The notes under the pieces: model-generated
Told to the model about the DNA's origin: nothing
The model's input: the letters and a program-made list of their open reading frames with translations, nothing else
Database searches by the model: none
Translations under genes and position numbers: made by a program
Shown: piece after piece, positions 47,246-57,162 of the stretch
Layout of the letters: the number at the start of each line of letters is the position of its first letter
Numbering within the stretch: position 1 is the stretch's first letter
Assembly (NCBI GenBank): GCA_945787845.1
Contig: CALZJH010000008.1
Span: 73,496 to 137,495, forward strand
DNA length: 64,000 nt
Source of the DNA: an uncultured Woeseiaceae bacterium
GTDB lineage: Bacteria; Pseudomonadota; Gammaproteobacteria; Steroidobacterales; Woeseiaceae
Direction of reading: 5' to 3'

Positions 47246-48571
47246 ATGGCGAACGCGGGGGCAAGAACAAGGGCAGTTGCTGCAGAAGTCGTCGACGCTG
47301 TCGTCAGCGGCGGCCAGTCACTGGATGCGGCAATCACAGAACGAGAGTCTCGTGTTGTAACGACAGACCGCTCCCTGCTACGCATGCTGTGCTTCGGGAC
47401 GATTCGCAACCACTGGCGTCTGCAGCACTGGATCGGGCAACTCCTTAATCGCCCGCTCAAGAAGCGCGACAGCGTCATCAACGCGCTGCTTGCCGTGGGT
47501 CTGTACCAGCTCTGCGATACGCGCATACCTGATCATGCCGCGGTGTCGCAAACGGTCGAAGCCGCACGTCAGCTGCGCCGTCCGAAACTCGCCGGGTTGC
47601 TGAACGCCTGTATGCGCCGCTTCGGGCGCGAACAACTGGCGGAGCAGTCATCGGACGATGACGAGGTTTGCTGGAATCATCCGCGTTGGCTCATCGAACG
47701 GCTGCGCGCCGACTGGCCGGACGACTGGCAGGCTATCCTCGAGGCGAACAACGCGCGAGCCCCGATGTGGTTGCGCGCCAACAAGCAGCGGCTGACAGCC
47801 GATGCCTACCTGGCGCGCCTCGCGGGCGTGGATAAACAGGGCGAGTTGCTCGAAGGTGTCCCCGACGCCGTGCGGCTTGCCGAGCCCTGCGGTGTCGATG
47901 AACTGCCCGGCTTTCGCGACGGCGACGTGTCGGTGCAGGATGCGGCGGCCCAGATCGCGGCGCGCTGGCTCATGACGACAGGCCCGCAGCGGGTGTTGGA
48001 TGCCTGCGCGGCTCCGGGCGGCAAGAGCGGTCATCTTCTCGAACTGGGGGGCGGAGATCTTGCGCTGACCGCCATCGACAGCGATGCGCGGCGGATCGAG
48101 CGCGTCCGCGAAAACCACGAACGCCTGGGATTGCCTGCAACGATTACGGTCGCCGACGCATCGAAACCTAAAGAATGGTGGGATGGCACGCCCTTTGACG
48201 CGATTCTGCTCGATGCGCCGTGTTCGGCGTCGGGCGTCATTCGGCGTCATCCCGACATCAAATTGCTGCGAAGAGACAGTGACATCGGCACGCTCAGTGC
48301 CCTGCAGGGGGCCATCCTGAGCGCGTTGTGGCCCCTGCTGGCGCCGGGAGGGCGCCTCTTGTATGTCACCTGTTCGGTTCTCGCGGCGGAGAACAATGGC
48401 GTGGTGCAAGGATTCCTGGAGGCCAATGGCGACGCGGTGGAAGACGCCGTGTTGCCAAATAACAACATCCGCGATCTAATGCGGAGAAAGGCGTGCGGCT
48501 ACCAGGTTCTGCCCGGAACGGCAGGGATGGATGGCTTTTACTACGCATGCCTCGTCAAGAAGGTCTCCTGA
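47246..48571 (+). CDS. rsmB: 16S rRNA m5C967 methyltransferase
   Basis: A 441-residue RNA methyltransferase of the NOL1/NOP2/Sun family. The NusB-like RNA-binding domain is at about 1-140, the SAM-binding motif LDACAAPGGKSGHLLEL near 250-266, and the two catalytic Cys in DAPCSASG and VTCSVLAAEN. Two bases after fmt and continuing with DUF4390-ntrYX, as in many gammaproteobacteria. Length and order are typical. Confidence 0.94.
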   Translation: MANAGARTRAVAAEVVDAVVSGGQSLDAAITERESRVVTTDRSLLRMLCFGTIRNHWRLQHWIGQLLNRPLKKRDSVINALLAVGLYQLCDTRIPDHAAVSQTVEAARQLRRPKLAGLLNACMRRFGREQLAEQSSDDDEVCWNHPRWLIERLRADWPDDWQAILEANNARAPMWLRANKQRLTADAYLARLAGVDKQGELLEGVPDAVRLAEPCGVDELPGFRDGDVSVQDAAAQIAARWLMTTGPQRVLDACAAPGGKSGHLLELGGGDLALTAIDSDARRIERVRENHERLGLPATITVADASKPKEWWDGTPFDAILLDAPCSASGVIRRHPDIKLLRRDSDIGTLSALQGAILSALWPLLAPGGRLLYVTCSVLAAENNGVVQGFLEANGDAVEDAVLPNNNIRDLMRRKACGYQVLPGTAGMDGFYYACLVKKVS

Positions 48572-48579
48572 AGACAACG

Positions 48580-49191
48580 ATGTCCACGCCCGCGGGAAAA
48601 TTGAAGACCGGTAGCCAGTACGCGTTAATCGTACTGCTGCTTGCGTTCGTCCTGGGAACGGGGCTGGCACAGGACATCGAACGCGAGGGCTATTTTGAAG
48701 TCCGCTCGGCGTCGACGGAACTGGTGTCGAACGGGCTGATGGACGACGTCCACCTGTTGGACGCGCGCCTGCAGCTGGTCCTGTCCTCCGAGGCGCTGGC
48801 CGCACTCGAGAACGGGGTCACGTTGATTATCGAACTGCAACTGCAGGTGATACGTACGCGGCGCTTTTTCGTCGACGACGTTGAGGCTGAACTCGAGGTT
48901 CGTTATGAGCTCGAGTACTCGCCCGTCACCCAGCGTTACATCGTTCGCAACGTCAACAGTGGCGATCAGGATTCCTTTGCGACGCTCTACTCCGCGCTGA
49001 ACAGCCTGGGCCGTGTCCAGGGATTACCCGTCATTGACGATGCCTTGCTGGATGCCGACTCGGAGTACCGGGTCCGGTTGCGGGCCATGCTCAATACGGA
49101 ACGCTATCCCGCCGCACTGCGCGTGTTGTTTTTCTGGCGCGGCCAGTGGCAGCTACAAAGCGAATGGTTCGAATGGTCGCTCGAACACTGA
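48580..49191 (+). CDS. DUF4390 exported protein
   Basis: A 203-residue protein with a signal or anchor segment ([19 protein letters not shown], about 12-32) and a beta-rich domain ending [19 protein letters not shown]. This is the DUF4390 pattern found between rsmB and ntrY in many proteobacteria. The role is unknown; the conserved neighbourhood suggests the envelope side of the NtrYX pathway. I start at ATG 48580; an earlier ATG at 48547 lies inside rsmB. It ends 28 bases past the likely start of ntrY. Confidence 0.85.
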   Translation: MSTPAGKLKTGSQYALIVLLLAFVLGTGLAQDIEREGYFEVRSASTELVSNGLMDDVHLLDARLQLVLSSEALAALENGVTLIIELQLQVIRTRRFFVDDVEAELEVRYELEYSPVTQRYIVRNVNSGDQDSFATLYSALNSLGRVQGLPVIDDALLDADSEYRVRLRAMLNTERYPAALRVLFFWRGQWQLQSEWFEWSLEH

Positions 49192-51407
49192 AGCGAGCCT
49201 TTTATTACCTGATCGGCGCGGCGGGCGTCGGTCTCGCCCTTACGGCCCTGTTCCTGCTGACGCAGACCGTGGAAAAGTCGGGCGACTTCGATCGCATGCA
49301 GGAGGTCATTCTCTGGATCAACATTATTGGCGGCGCGCTGCTTTTCGCGCTGCTGATCGGCAACCTCGCCCGCCTGTTCAGCGACTATCGTGCCAATGTG
49401 CCGGGTGCGAAGCTCAAGGCACGCATGGTCGGCATGTTCGTCGGGCTCGCGGTGTTGCCGCTTATTGTGGTCTTCTATTTCTCCACGCAGTTCATCAATC
49501 GTGGCATCGACAGCTGGTTCAATGTGCAGGTCGAAGAAGGTCTCGAAAACGCGCTGACGCTGAGCCGCGCCGCGCTCGAACTGCAGAAGCGCCGCAACCT
49601 GCAGTCGACGGAGGCCGTCGCTCGGCGCCTCGCCGTCGTTAACGACCGCCAGGTCGTTCTCGAGCTCGACGCACTGCGTCGCGACAGCGGCGCCAGGGAA
49701 ATGACGCTGTACGGCAACAACAACACCGTCCTGGCGACCAGCTCCGACAGTGCCACCGCGAGCCTGCCGCGCGCGCTGACCGAGGAAGTCGTGCTGCAGA
49801 TGCAGCAAGGGCGCCCGTTTGTCAGCCTGGAGTCGATCTCTTCCGGCAGTGTCGAGGTTCGCACCGCTGTCGTCTTTACTTATCGCGGCGGGCGCGCGCA
49901 GCAGGCGCGCGTCGTGCAGGCCTACTATCCCGTGGCCGATCGGCTCGGCAACATGGTCAACAGCGTCGAGCGTTCGTACCAGGAATACCAGCAGCTCGTC
50001 TTTTTCCGCGAAGACCTGAAAGACCTGCTGACCTGGACGCTGGCGTTCGTGCTGCTGCTGAGTTTGCTCACGGCCATCGCCGGTGCCTTCGTGCTGTCCC
50101 GGAGGCTCGTTGCGCCGATTCAGGACCTCGTTGCCGGTACGCGCGCCGTTGCCATGGGTGATTTCGATACCAAGCTGCCGGCGCCGACGCGTGATGAGAT
50201 TGGTTTCCTGATTTCCTCGTTCAACGACATGACCCAGCGACTCGCAACGGCACGGCGCGAAGCCAGTCTCAGCCAGGCGCTGGTCGAGGCCGAGCGGACC
50301 AACCTCGAAGTCATTCTTGCGCGTCTGTCGACGGGTGTACTCGCGCTCGAGTCCGATCTGAGGATTCGCAACGCGAACCAGGCCGCCAGCTCGATTCTTG
50401 GCGTCAATCTCGAGCATCGTGCCGGGGAGGCACTGGTCGACGCCGCCAAGGGACACCCGTTGCTGGAACAGTTTGTCGATGTGGCACGCGTGCACCTCGA
50501 CGCGGGCGAAACCGAATGGCGCGAACAAATTGTGCTGCGCGGCGAGGTCGGCAAGCGCGTCCTGACCTGTGCCTGTACCGCACTGCCAGGCGACGAAGAC
50601 AACGCCGCCGGTTACGTTGTCGTGTTTGACGACATTACCGCGTTGCTGCAGGCGCAGCGCGATGCCGCGTGGGGCGAGGTGGCACGCCGCCTCGCGCACG
50701 AGATCAAGAACCCGCTCACGCCGATACAGCTGTCGGCCGAACGAATGCGCCGGAAGTACCTGCACTCCATGCCTGAAGAGGAGGCGCAGGTACTCGACCG
50801 CGCCACGCACACGATCGTGCAGCAGGTCGAGGCCATGAAGGAGATGGTCAACGCGTTCAGTGACTACGCGCGTGCTCCGGACATGGAGATGAGTCTCTTT
50901 GATCTCGACAAGCTCGTGCACGAGGTGGTCGATCTCTACCGCGCCCAGGAAAGCGAGGTGCGCATCGTGCTGACGTCCGATCCAACCATGCCGATGATCG
51001 AGGCGGATATGGGGCGTGTGCGACAGATCCTGCATAACCTGATTCGCAACGCTGTCGAGGCGCTGGAGAACACGCCCGATGCGCAGATTGACGTGCACGT
51101 CAGCGCTGCGGAAATAGACGACGTCGACATTGTTCTTATCAAGGTTGAAGACAACGGGCCTGGCTTTCAGGCAGGCGCCGTCAGCCAGATTTTCGACCCC
51201 TACGTCACGACCAAGCCCAAGGGCACGGGTCTTGGCCTCGCAATCGTCAAGAAGCTGGTTGAAGAACACGTCGGCTCGATTCGGGCCAGAAACCGGCAAG
51301 ACGGGGGAGCGACGATCAGCATCCGGCTGCCGCTCAACGAGGCGGCTCGCGAGCTGATGATTGCCAAGGCGCCTGGACGCGCCGAACAGAGGAGAGAACA
51401 AGCATGA
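49164..51407 (+). CDS. ntrY: NtrY-like membrane sensor histidine kinase
   Basis: A protein of about 747 residues. Transmembrane helices are at roughly 14-34, 46-66, 85-105 and 290-315, with a periplasmic sensing loop between. HAMP (about 315-370), PAS (380-490), HisKA with [19 protein letters not shown], and an HATPase domain with [17 protein letters not shown] and [11 protein letters not shown] follow. This order matches NtrY, which responds to nitrogen or redox/envelope conditions depending on species. The start is uncertain: GTG 49146, ATG 49164 or ATG 49173 all overlap the DUF4390 gene. Its stop overlaps the ntrX start by 4 bases (ATGA), so kinase and regulator are coupled. Confidence 0.93.
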   Translation: MVRMVARTLKRAFYYLIGAAGVGLALTALFLLTQTVEKSGDFDRMQEVILWINIIGGALLFALLIGNLARLFSDYRANVPGAKLKARMVGMFVGLAVLPLIVVFYFSTQFINRGIDSWFNVQVEEGLENALTLSRAALELQKRRNLQSTEAVARRLAVVNDRQVVLELDALRRDSGAREMTLYGNNNTVLATSSDSATASLPRALTEEVVLQMQQGRPFVSLESISSGSVEVRTAVVFTYRGGRAQQARVVQAYYPVADRLGNMVNSVERSYQEYQQLVFFREDLKDLLTWTLAFVLLLSLLTAIAGAFVLSRRLVAPIQDLVAGTRAVAMGDFDTKLPAPTRDEIGFLISSFNDMTQRLATARREASLSQALVEAERTNLEVILARLSTGVLALESDLRIRNANQAASSILGVNLEHRAGEALVDAAKGHPLLEQFVDVARVHLDAGETEWREQIVLRGEVGKRVLTCACTALPGDEDNAAGYVVVFDDITALLQAQRDAAWGEVARRLAHEIKNPLTPIQLSAERMRRKYLHSMPEEEAQVLDRATHTIVQQVEAMKEMVNAFSDYARAPDMEMSLFDLDKLVHEVVDLYRAQESEVRIVLTSDPTMPMIEADMGRVRQILHNLIRNAVEALENTPDAQIDVHVSAAEIDDVDIVLIKVEDNGPGFQAGAVSQIFDPYVTTKPKGTGLGLAIVKKLVEEHVGSIRARNRQDGGATISIRLPLNEAARELMIAKAPGRAEQRREQA

Positions 51408-52771
51408 GCAATCCGCATGTACTGGTGGTCGATGACGAGGCGGACATTCGTGCATTGATCAAGGACATCCTCACGGATGAAAGTTACGGCGTGACGGTTG
51501 CTGCCAATGCGGCAGAGGCTCGTCAGGCGCGCGCCGCGCGGAAGTTCGACCTGATCCTGCTGGATATCTGGATGCCGGACACCGACGGCATTACGTTGCT
51601 CAGGGAATGGTCGGAAGGCGGGGAGCTGAACTGCCCGGTCGTGATCATGTCCGGGCACGGCACGGTCGACACGGCGGTCGAAGCGACGCGCCTCGGCGCC
51701 TTCGACTTTGTCGAGAAGCCCCTGTCCCTCGCGAAACTCCTGCGCACCGTTGAAGCCGCCCTGGAATCGGCCGGCAAGCAATCCAAGGCAGCGCGCAACC
51801 TGCTGCCGTCCTTGCTCGCGCCCGTCGGTCGCAGCGCCCTGATGCAGGGGCTGCGCGAGCGTGTGCAGCAATATGCGCGGCACGACGGCTCGGTCCTCAT
51901 GAGCGGTGAGCCGGGCACCGGCCGCGGCGCGTTCGCGCGTTACATGCACGGCCTGAGTCGCCGTGCCGATGAGCCGTTGACGACCCTGACGGCCGCGTCG
52001 ATCACGGACGCGAACTGCGAGGAACAGCTGCTCGGCAGCGAGCACGGCGGCGAAGTAATTGCCGGCGCCTTCGAGCGTGCATCCGGCGGCACGCTGGTTA
52101 TCGATGAGTTATCCGACCTCGGTCCCGAAGCACAGAAGGTATTGTTCGGCGTGCTAGAGAGCGGCGCCTACACGCGCATTGGCGGCACGCATCCGATCAG
52201 GATCGACGCACGCATCGTCGCCACGGTGGGCACCGAGTACGAAGCGCGTATCGTTGCCGGTGAGCTGCGACGCGACCTTGTCTCGCATCTCAGTGAACTG
52301 TCATTGCGTGTGCCACCGCTGCGAGAATATGCGGAGGACGTTCCCGAACTGCTGACGTACTACGTCGACAAACTGGTCGATGCCGAAGGGCTGACGTTCC
52401 GGCGCTTCAGCGTCGCCGCGCAAAATCGCCTGCGCAACTACCCCTGGCCCGACAACGTGCGCGAATTAAAAAACCTCGTGCGGCGGCTGCTGCTGACCGG
52501 CGACAGTGACGACATCTCGCTCGATGAAGTCGAGGCGGAGATTTCGTCAGCGACACCGATCGACGAGCCGCTCGTCAAGCAGGACCTGCTGGCCCTGCCT
52601 TTGCGAGAAGCGCGTGAACAGTTTGAGCGTACCTACCTGCAGCAGCAGCTCGTGCTGTGCGGCGGCAAGGTGGGGCAACTGGCGAAACGCGTCGGCATGG
52701 AGCGGACGCATCTGTACAGGAAGCTTCGTTCGCTTGGTGTGGATTTCAAGTCGGTGGGTTCCGACGATTAG
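51404..52771 (+). CDS. ntrX: NtrX-like response regulator with a degenerate AAA+ domain
   Basis: A 455-residue response regulator: receiver (phospho-acceptor D54 in [13 protein letters not shown]105 in VEKP), AAA+ (about 145-370) and Fis-type DNA-binding end ([20 protein letters not shown]). The AAA+ core is impaired: the Walker A site reads GEPGTGRG with Arg in place of Lys at residue 174, Walker B is LVIDEL, and the sigma54-contact GAFTGA loop is missing (sequence near 212-222 is [11 protein letters not shown]). Loss of GAFTGA is known in some NtrX proteins, so it may act as a DNA-binding regulator without sigma54 activation. Coupled with ntrY. Confidence 0.92.
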   Translation: MSNPHVLVVDDEADIRALIKDILTDESYGVTVAANAAEARQARAARKFDLILLDIWMPDTDGITLLREWSEGGELNCPVVIMSGHGTVDTAVEATRLGAFDFVEKPLSLAKLLRTVEAALESAGKQSKAARNLLPSLLAPVGRSALMQGLRERVQQYARHDGSVLMSGEPGTGRGAFARYMHGLSRRADEPLTTLTAASITDANCEEQLLGSEHGGEVIAGAFERASGGTLVIDELSDLGPEAQKVLFGVLESGAYTRIGGTHPIRIDARIVATVGTEYEARIVAGELRRDLVSHLSELSLRVPPLREYAEDVPELLTYYVDKLVDAEGLTFRRFSVAAQNRLRNYPWPDNVRELKNLVRRLLLTGDSDDISLDEVEAEISSATPIDEPLVKQDLLALPLREAREQFERTYLQQQLVLCGGKVGQLAKRVGMERTHLYRKLRSLGVDFKSVGSDD

Positions 52772-52817
52772 ATCGGACCGACGGTGACATATTCATTCTG
52801 CTCGGCGGCGAGTTCGA

Positions 52818-53408
52818 TCAGGGAATGGGATCACCGGCGTATTCACGCCATATACCCTGATAAGTCAGCGGGTTGCGCGTGACTTTCTTATTATCTCGAC
52901 CAGCGGCCAGGGTTAGGATTCTTGACGCGTCATCTTGTATCGCGTGCATCATACCCATCTCGTGACATAACTCATGGATGATCAAATCCCCACGCCTGGA
53001 AGGTGCGGGATTGGCGAAGAATCTCGCACACATGTGAAACCTGAGAACAGGGCTAATGTAGCGAGGTCCTCTTACCGCTCCCCGTCGGCCATCTCGGCAG
53101 ACGAAGTCCGCATTGTTGTGAAAAACGACGAGTATCCGTCGATTCTCGATCCATCTGCGAAGTTTTCGAATCCGGCGATTAATGCGGCGCAGCCGTTTGT
53201 GCTTTCTCTGAACTCCGATCCAACGTCTTAGCATTGGGTAATCGTGGATTGCACGAACGCGATTCTGGCGAGGCGTGTCCCAAAGTGCGGACATATCTCT
53301 TTCTACCAACCGCTGAATTCGCAGGGCAAATCGGAAAGCGTTGCAAATTTCCGTTCGCTGAGCGGCGGTTAAGTCGCCTTGCCTTTCGCGAAACTCGATG
53401 TTGTCCAT
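52818..53408 (-). CDS. Orphan putative zinc metallopeptidase (HExxHxxGxxH)
   Basis: A 196-residue protein, Arg-rich, with H145-E-L-C-H149-E-M-G152-M-M-H155, an exact HExxHxxGxxH metzincin-type zinc site. No signal peptide is seen, and the N-terminal 100 residues resemble nothing I know. The start ATG has GGAG about 8 bases upstream. The gene is isolated between ntrX and capA, and its base composition is less GC-rich than theirs. It may be a secreted or contact-dependent effector, or a small M10/M12-like relative without a pro-region. The 201 bases upstream to 53609 contain no gene I can support. Confidence 0.6.
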   Translation of the reverse strand: MDNIEFRERQGDLTAAQRTEICNAFRFALRIQRLVERDMSALWDTPRQNRVRAIHDYPMLRRWIGVQRKHKRLRRINRRIRKLRRWIENRRILVVFHNNADFVCRDGRRGAVRGPRYISPVLRFHMCARFFANPAPSRRGDLIIHELCHEMGMMHAIQDDASRILTLAAGRDNKKVTRNPLTYQGIWREYAGDPIP

Positions 53409-53609
53409 TATCGATCTCCAAGTTGACCTCCCAAAGACCCCGGCTGGAGTCGACGCGTTCGACCTTGTGGCGTACCGTTTGTGTATATAGCGTAAGCGGG
53501 CGCTGAATCCCCTCAGACAATCGGGATGTTCTTGAATTCTTTCGGAAATGCGTGAGCCGACATTCGCTACGTCGCAAGATGTCGCCGGACCCCTGTCGCA
53601 GTCTTCAAG

Positions 53610-54794
53610 TTAAGGCGCCGTGTCTTCGTCCGTCTGAAGTTCGTGACGTGGCACTTCGGGCCGGTCGGCTGGTAGCACCGTGCCGTCGGGCAAGAAGATA
53701 AGGCCCGGATGGCCGAAGTCCTCAAGGGACAGGCCGCGCATCATGTTGAGCGCGCGTTGCTTTGAGTCGATGCTCGGACCATCGGGACGCAGCTGAATCG
53801 TCGACACGATATCGCCCTCGATAAAACGGCCCTCTCCATCCAGCGTTGTCGTCAGGATCGGTGCGATGCCCTTGATGCCCGCGACGCTGATGCCGTAGTA
53901 GGTCGCGAAATTCCCGAGACTGTAGGCGATCAGCCGGTCTTTGTAGCGCTCCATACCGCGAACCACGTGAGGGCCGTGGCCGATCACGAGATCGGCGCCG
54001 GCATCGACGACGCCGCGCGCGAACCAGACCACGTCGCCGCGCGGTTCGCCGTAATACTCTTCTTCGGCAAACGGCACGTGCGTCACGTCGGCGCCCTCTG
54101 CGCCGCCGTGAAACGTCACGACGACGATGTCGTGTTCTTTGTCACACGCTTCGATCCAGGCAAATGCCTTCTCGTAATCGAGCAGCATGTTGGAGTTCTT
54201 GGTCACGGCGTAATTGATGAAGACAACGCTCAGCCCGTTGCGCTGAATGACCGAGTACGTGTCTTCAAAGCCGGACGCGGCAATGCCCTGTGCGTTCAGA
54301 GCCAGGCGGCTTGCTTCCCTGCCTTCCTCACCAAAGTCCCGTGCGTGATTGTTGGCCAGGCTCATGACGTCGAAGCCGGCATTCCGGTAGTGCTCTGCGT
54401 AGCGCGGCGGCGAACGGAACAGATAGCACGCGTTCGGGTTGCTGCATTTCTTGCCAGGCTCGCCGCCGTTCATCAGCACGCCCTCGAGATTGCCAAACGT
54501 GATATCAGCGGCCGCGAGCTCCGGCGTCACATGAGCGAGAAAACCCATGCCGTCGTCATCGGGCAGGTGATTCCTGGGATAGTCGGTGCCGATCATCATG
54601 TCGCCGACCGACGCGATGCTAATACGGAATTCGGACTTGTCGGGTTCGGGCGGTGGCGGAGAAGGCGGCGGCGGTGCTGGCGCGACCGGCTCGGGCTCGG
54701 GCGGCACCTCGACCACAGGTTCGGGTGTCGTCGCGCAGGCCGCGAGCAGCGACAGCGCTATAAGAAGCGACGTTATGCGTATGTCAGTCGTCAC
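53610..54794 (-). CDS. CapA family lipoprotein (poly-gamma-glutamate-type capsule metallophosphoesterase fold)
   Basis: A 394-residue lipoprotein: signal with LSLLAAC near 20, Pro-rich linker (APPPPSPPPPEP) and a PGA_cap domain. Conserved lines include SVGDMMIGTDYPRNHLPDD, ADITFGNLEGVL, MSLANNHARDFGEEG, VVTFHGGAEG, GADLVIGHGPHVVRGME and AYSLGNFATYYG. The fold is calcineurin-like; its exact activity is uncertain. Most CapA relatives take part in cell-surface polymer handling. The start could be GTG 54794, whose n-region is typical, or ATG 54815; both overlap the SPOR gene end. Confidence 0.85.
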   Translation of the reverse strand: MTTDIRITSLLIALSLLAACATTPEPVVEVPPEPEPVAPAPPPPSPPPPEPDKSEFRISIASVGDMMIGTDYPRNHLPDDDGMGFLAHVTPELAAADITFGNLEGVLMNGGEPGKKCSNPNACYLFRSPPRYAEHYRNAGFDVMSLANNHARDFGEEGREASRLALNAQGIAASGFEDTYSVIQRNGLSVVFINYAVTKNSNMLLDYEKAFAWIEACDKEHDIVVVTFHGGAEGADVTHVPFAEEEYYGEPRGDVVWFARGVVDAGADLVIGHGPHVVRGMERYKDRLIAYSLGNFATYYGISVAGIKGIAPILTTTLDGEGRFIEGDIVSTIQLRPDGPSIDSKQRALNMMRGLSLEDFGHPGLIFLPDGTVLPADRPEVPRHELQTDEDTAP

Positions 54795-55401
54795 TGATGC
54801 GGATGCGGAACACATCGATTTTCGCGGCGCGCAGGCGACTGCGCATCATGTTCAGCTCGTCGAGGTCGTCAATCGGGCCGATGTACACGCGGTGGTAATT
54901 GCGCTCGTTGACCTTGACGCGCTGTATATGAGACTCGATACCGTGCAACGCGAGCTCAGCGCGCCGCCGGTCGGCATCGGCATTGGTCGAGAAGGACCCG
55001 GCCTGCAGCACGTACACGCCCGGCTCGACCACAGCCTGCGGTGCCGCGCCGACCGCCGTCGCCGGTTCCTCATCGGGCGTTACGACCTCGAAGTTCGGCA
55101 GGATGTCGTAAAAGGTAAAGCGCTTTTCCTTTTCTTCTTCGTCTTTCGGCGGCGTCTCGACCGTGGTCTCGCCATTGTCGTCGAGCGCGTCCTGCATGCT
55201 TGCCGGTGTTGGCGTGGTCTCGGTGACCGCAGGTTCGGGGGTGCCTGACTGTCCCGCTACCTGCCCCGGCTGCCGATCTTTCACGTACACGGCAACGGCG
55301 ACCGACAGCCCGACCGCGAGGCCGAACAACATCGCGATAACTGGCGACGTGCTGGACTTCGCCGTTTTGCGAGTGGAGCGCCGCCGCTTCTTCTTCGCCA
55401 C
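54784..55401 (-). CDS. SPOR-domain cell-division/septum protein
   Basis: A 205-residue protein with a basic cytoplasmic N-terminus (KKKRRRSTRKTAK), one transmembrane helix (about 20-41), a Pro/Glu linker and a C-terminal SPOR domain (about 130-205; YVLQAGSFSTNADADRRRAEL, NYHRVYIGPIDDL). SPOR domains bind denuded glycan at the septum. The architecture is FtsN-like, and the location after argS is that of FtsN in many gammaproteobacteria, so this may be the functional counterpart. The start GTG overlaps the argS stop (TAGTG). Confidence 0.9.
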   Translation of the reverse strand: MAKKKRRRSTRKTAKSSTSPVIAMLFGLAVGLSVAVAVYVKDRQPGQVAGQSGTPEPAVTETTPTPASMQDALDDNGETTVETPPKDEEEKEKRFTFYDILPNFEVVTPDEEPATAVGAAPQAVVEPGVYVLQAGSFSTNADADRRRAELALHGIESHIQRVKVNERNYHRVYIGPIDDLDELNMMRSRLRAAKIDVFRIRISDD

Positions 55402-57158
55402 TACATCTTCTCCGGTGCCGATACGCCCAGGATGCCGAGTCCGTTGGCGATGACGGTGCGTGTCGCAACGATCAGGTAAAGGCGCGCATCGCGCAGCGCT
55501 GCATCGTCAACGAGAAACGCATGCGCGTTGTAATAGGTGTGAAAATCATTCGCGAGGTCGCGCAGGTAGTGGACGAGCGTCTGCGGCGCACGATTGTTCG
55601 CCGCGAGCTCGACAACTTCCGGGTAGCGGCTCAGAGACGTCATCAATGACCTCTCCTGTGGTTCCGTCAGCTGGTCCAGTTGCTCGCGGCCATTCGCCGC
55701 ATCCCATTGCAGCGACTTTTCTTCGAGCTGGCGGAGCACGCTCGCGACGCGCGCATGCGCGTACTGGATGTAAAACACCGGGTTGTCATTCGACTGCGAC
55801 GTTGCGATATCGAGGTCGAAGTCGAGGTGCTGGTCGTTCGAACGCATGACGTAATAGAAGCGCGCCGCGTCGTTGCCGACCTCCGCGCGAAGCTGGCGCA
55901 GTGTGTCGAACTCACCCGAGCGCGTTGACATCTGCATTTGTTCGCCACCGCGATACAACGTAACGAACTGAATGAACTCAACCTCGAGGTCGTCGGCTTC
56001 GTAGCCCATCGCCGCGAGTCCGGCACGCACACGTGTCACATAGCCGTGGTGATCCGCGCCGAGGACATCGATCAAAAGTTCGTAGCCACGCTCGCGCTTG
56101 TCGAAGTGGTAGGCGATGTCCGACGCGAAATAGGTTTTCATGCCATTGTCGCGCACTACGACACGATCCTTGTCATCGCCGTAGTCGGTCGACGGAAACC
56201 AGGTGGCGCCGTCTTTCTCATAAAGAACGTCGCGCTCCTTGAGCACATCGATGGCGGCATCGATCAGGTTGTTCGTCGTCAGGCTCTTTTCTGAATACCA
56301 GGTATCGAAGACCACGCCGAAGTCGGCGAGGTCGTCCTTGATGTCGTCGAGGATCGAGTCGAGCGACTGCTGGCGGACCGTGTCGAAGCCGTCGTCACCG
56401 TGCAGCGCTTTCGCGCGCGCGACAAGCGCATCAACATACTCATCCTTGTTGTCGTCGCCATTCGCAGGCAGGTCTTCGTTGACGGCGGCCGCATCAGGAG
56501 CGCTCAGGCTGCTCGTATCGATCTCCTTCGCAATGTCACGAATGTAGTCGCCGCGGTAACCGCCTTTCGGGAAATCGACATTGACACCGTGATCACTGAG
56601 CCAGCGTACCCACACGCTCGCCCCGAGAATGTCCATCTGGCGGCCGGCATCATTGACGTAGTACTCGCGGGCAACCGGGTAGCCTGCCGCCTCAAGGAGG
56701 TTGCCTACCGTGTCGCCGAATGCGGCGCCCCGGCCATGACCGACGTGCAGCGGCCCGGTGGGGTTCGCTGATACGAATTCGAGCAGGATCTTCGGCGCGG
56801 CCTTCGCCGGCTGGCGGCCATAGGCCTCGCCTTGTGAATGGATTGATTCGAGTTCCGCATGGAACGCTGCCGGGCTCAGGTAGAAATTGATAAACCCGGG
56901 ACCCGCGATCTCGACCTTGTCCACCTCAGGGCTGTCGCCCAGCGCCTCGACGATACTCGCCGCGATGTCGCGCGGGCTCCTGCGAGCGGGTTTCGCCAGG
57001 CGCATCGCCACGTTGCTCGCGAAGTCGCCATGGCTGGCATCACGCGTACGCTCAATCGTGCTCTCGATCGCGAGATCGGCAGCCGTTTCGGCCAGCTCCG
57101 GCAGGCCAGCGAGGGCGGTTTGTACGAGTTCGGCGACGATCTGTTTCATGGCGCGCAT
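55401..57158 (-). CDS. argS: Arginyl-tRNA synthetase
   Basis: A 585-residue class I synthetase. Present are the Add-1 N-terminal tRNA-binding domain, the HIGH-type motif NPTGPLHVGHGRGAAFGD, the replaced KMSKS loop QMSTRSGEF and the C-terminal anticodon-binding DALR domain (VASVLRQLEEKS ... LYLIVATRTVI). Starts at ATG 57158 or ATG 57149. It follows priA directly and leads into the SPOR gene. Charges tRNA-Arg; no arginine synthesis genes are near. Confidence 0.95.
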   Translation of the reverse strand: MRAMKQIVAELVQTALAGLPELAETAADLAIESTIERTRDASHGDFASNVAMRLAKPARRSPRDIAASIVEALGDSPEVDKVEIAGPGFINFYLSPAAFHAELESIHSQGEAYGRQPAKAAPKILLEFVSANPTGPLHVGHGRGAAFGDTVGNLLEAAGYPVAREYYVNDAGRQMDILGASVWVRWLSDHGVNVDFPKGGYRGDYIRDIAKEIDTSSLSAPDAAAVNEDLPANGDDNKDEYVDALVARAKALHGDDGFDTVRQQSLDSILDDIKDDLADFGVVFDTWYSEKSLTTNNLIDAAIDVLKERDVLYEKDGATWFPSTDYGDDKDRVVVRDNGMKTYFASDIAYHFDKRERGYELLIDVLGADHHGYVTRVRAGLAAMGYEADDLEVEFIQFVTLYRGGEQMQMSTRSGEFDTLRQLRAEVGNDAARFYYVMRSNDQHLDFDLDIATSQSNDNPVFYIQYAHARVASVLRQLEEKSLQWDAANGREQLDQLTEPQERSLMTSLSRYPEVVELAANNRAPQTLVHYLRDLANDFHTYYNAHAFLVDDAALRDARLYLIVATRTVIANGLGILGVSAPEKM

Positions 57159-57162
57159 TGAA

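Noticed and set aside
49104..51455. A 783-codon open frame on the minus strand over the ntrY gene
   Set aside because: The plus strand encodes a complete sensor kinase with all motifs. The antisense frame has no known domain and arises from the high GC content at third positions.
53179..53577. A minus-strand 132-codon frame overlapping the start of the HExxHxxGxxH gene
   Set aside because: It shows no domain, is in another frame than the motif-bearing gene, and has no ribosome-binding site. I could not support a frameshifted longer gene from it.
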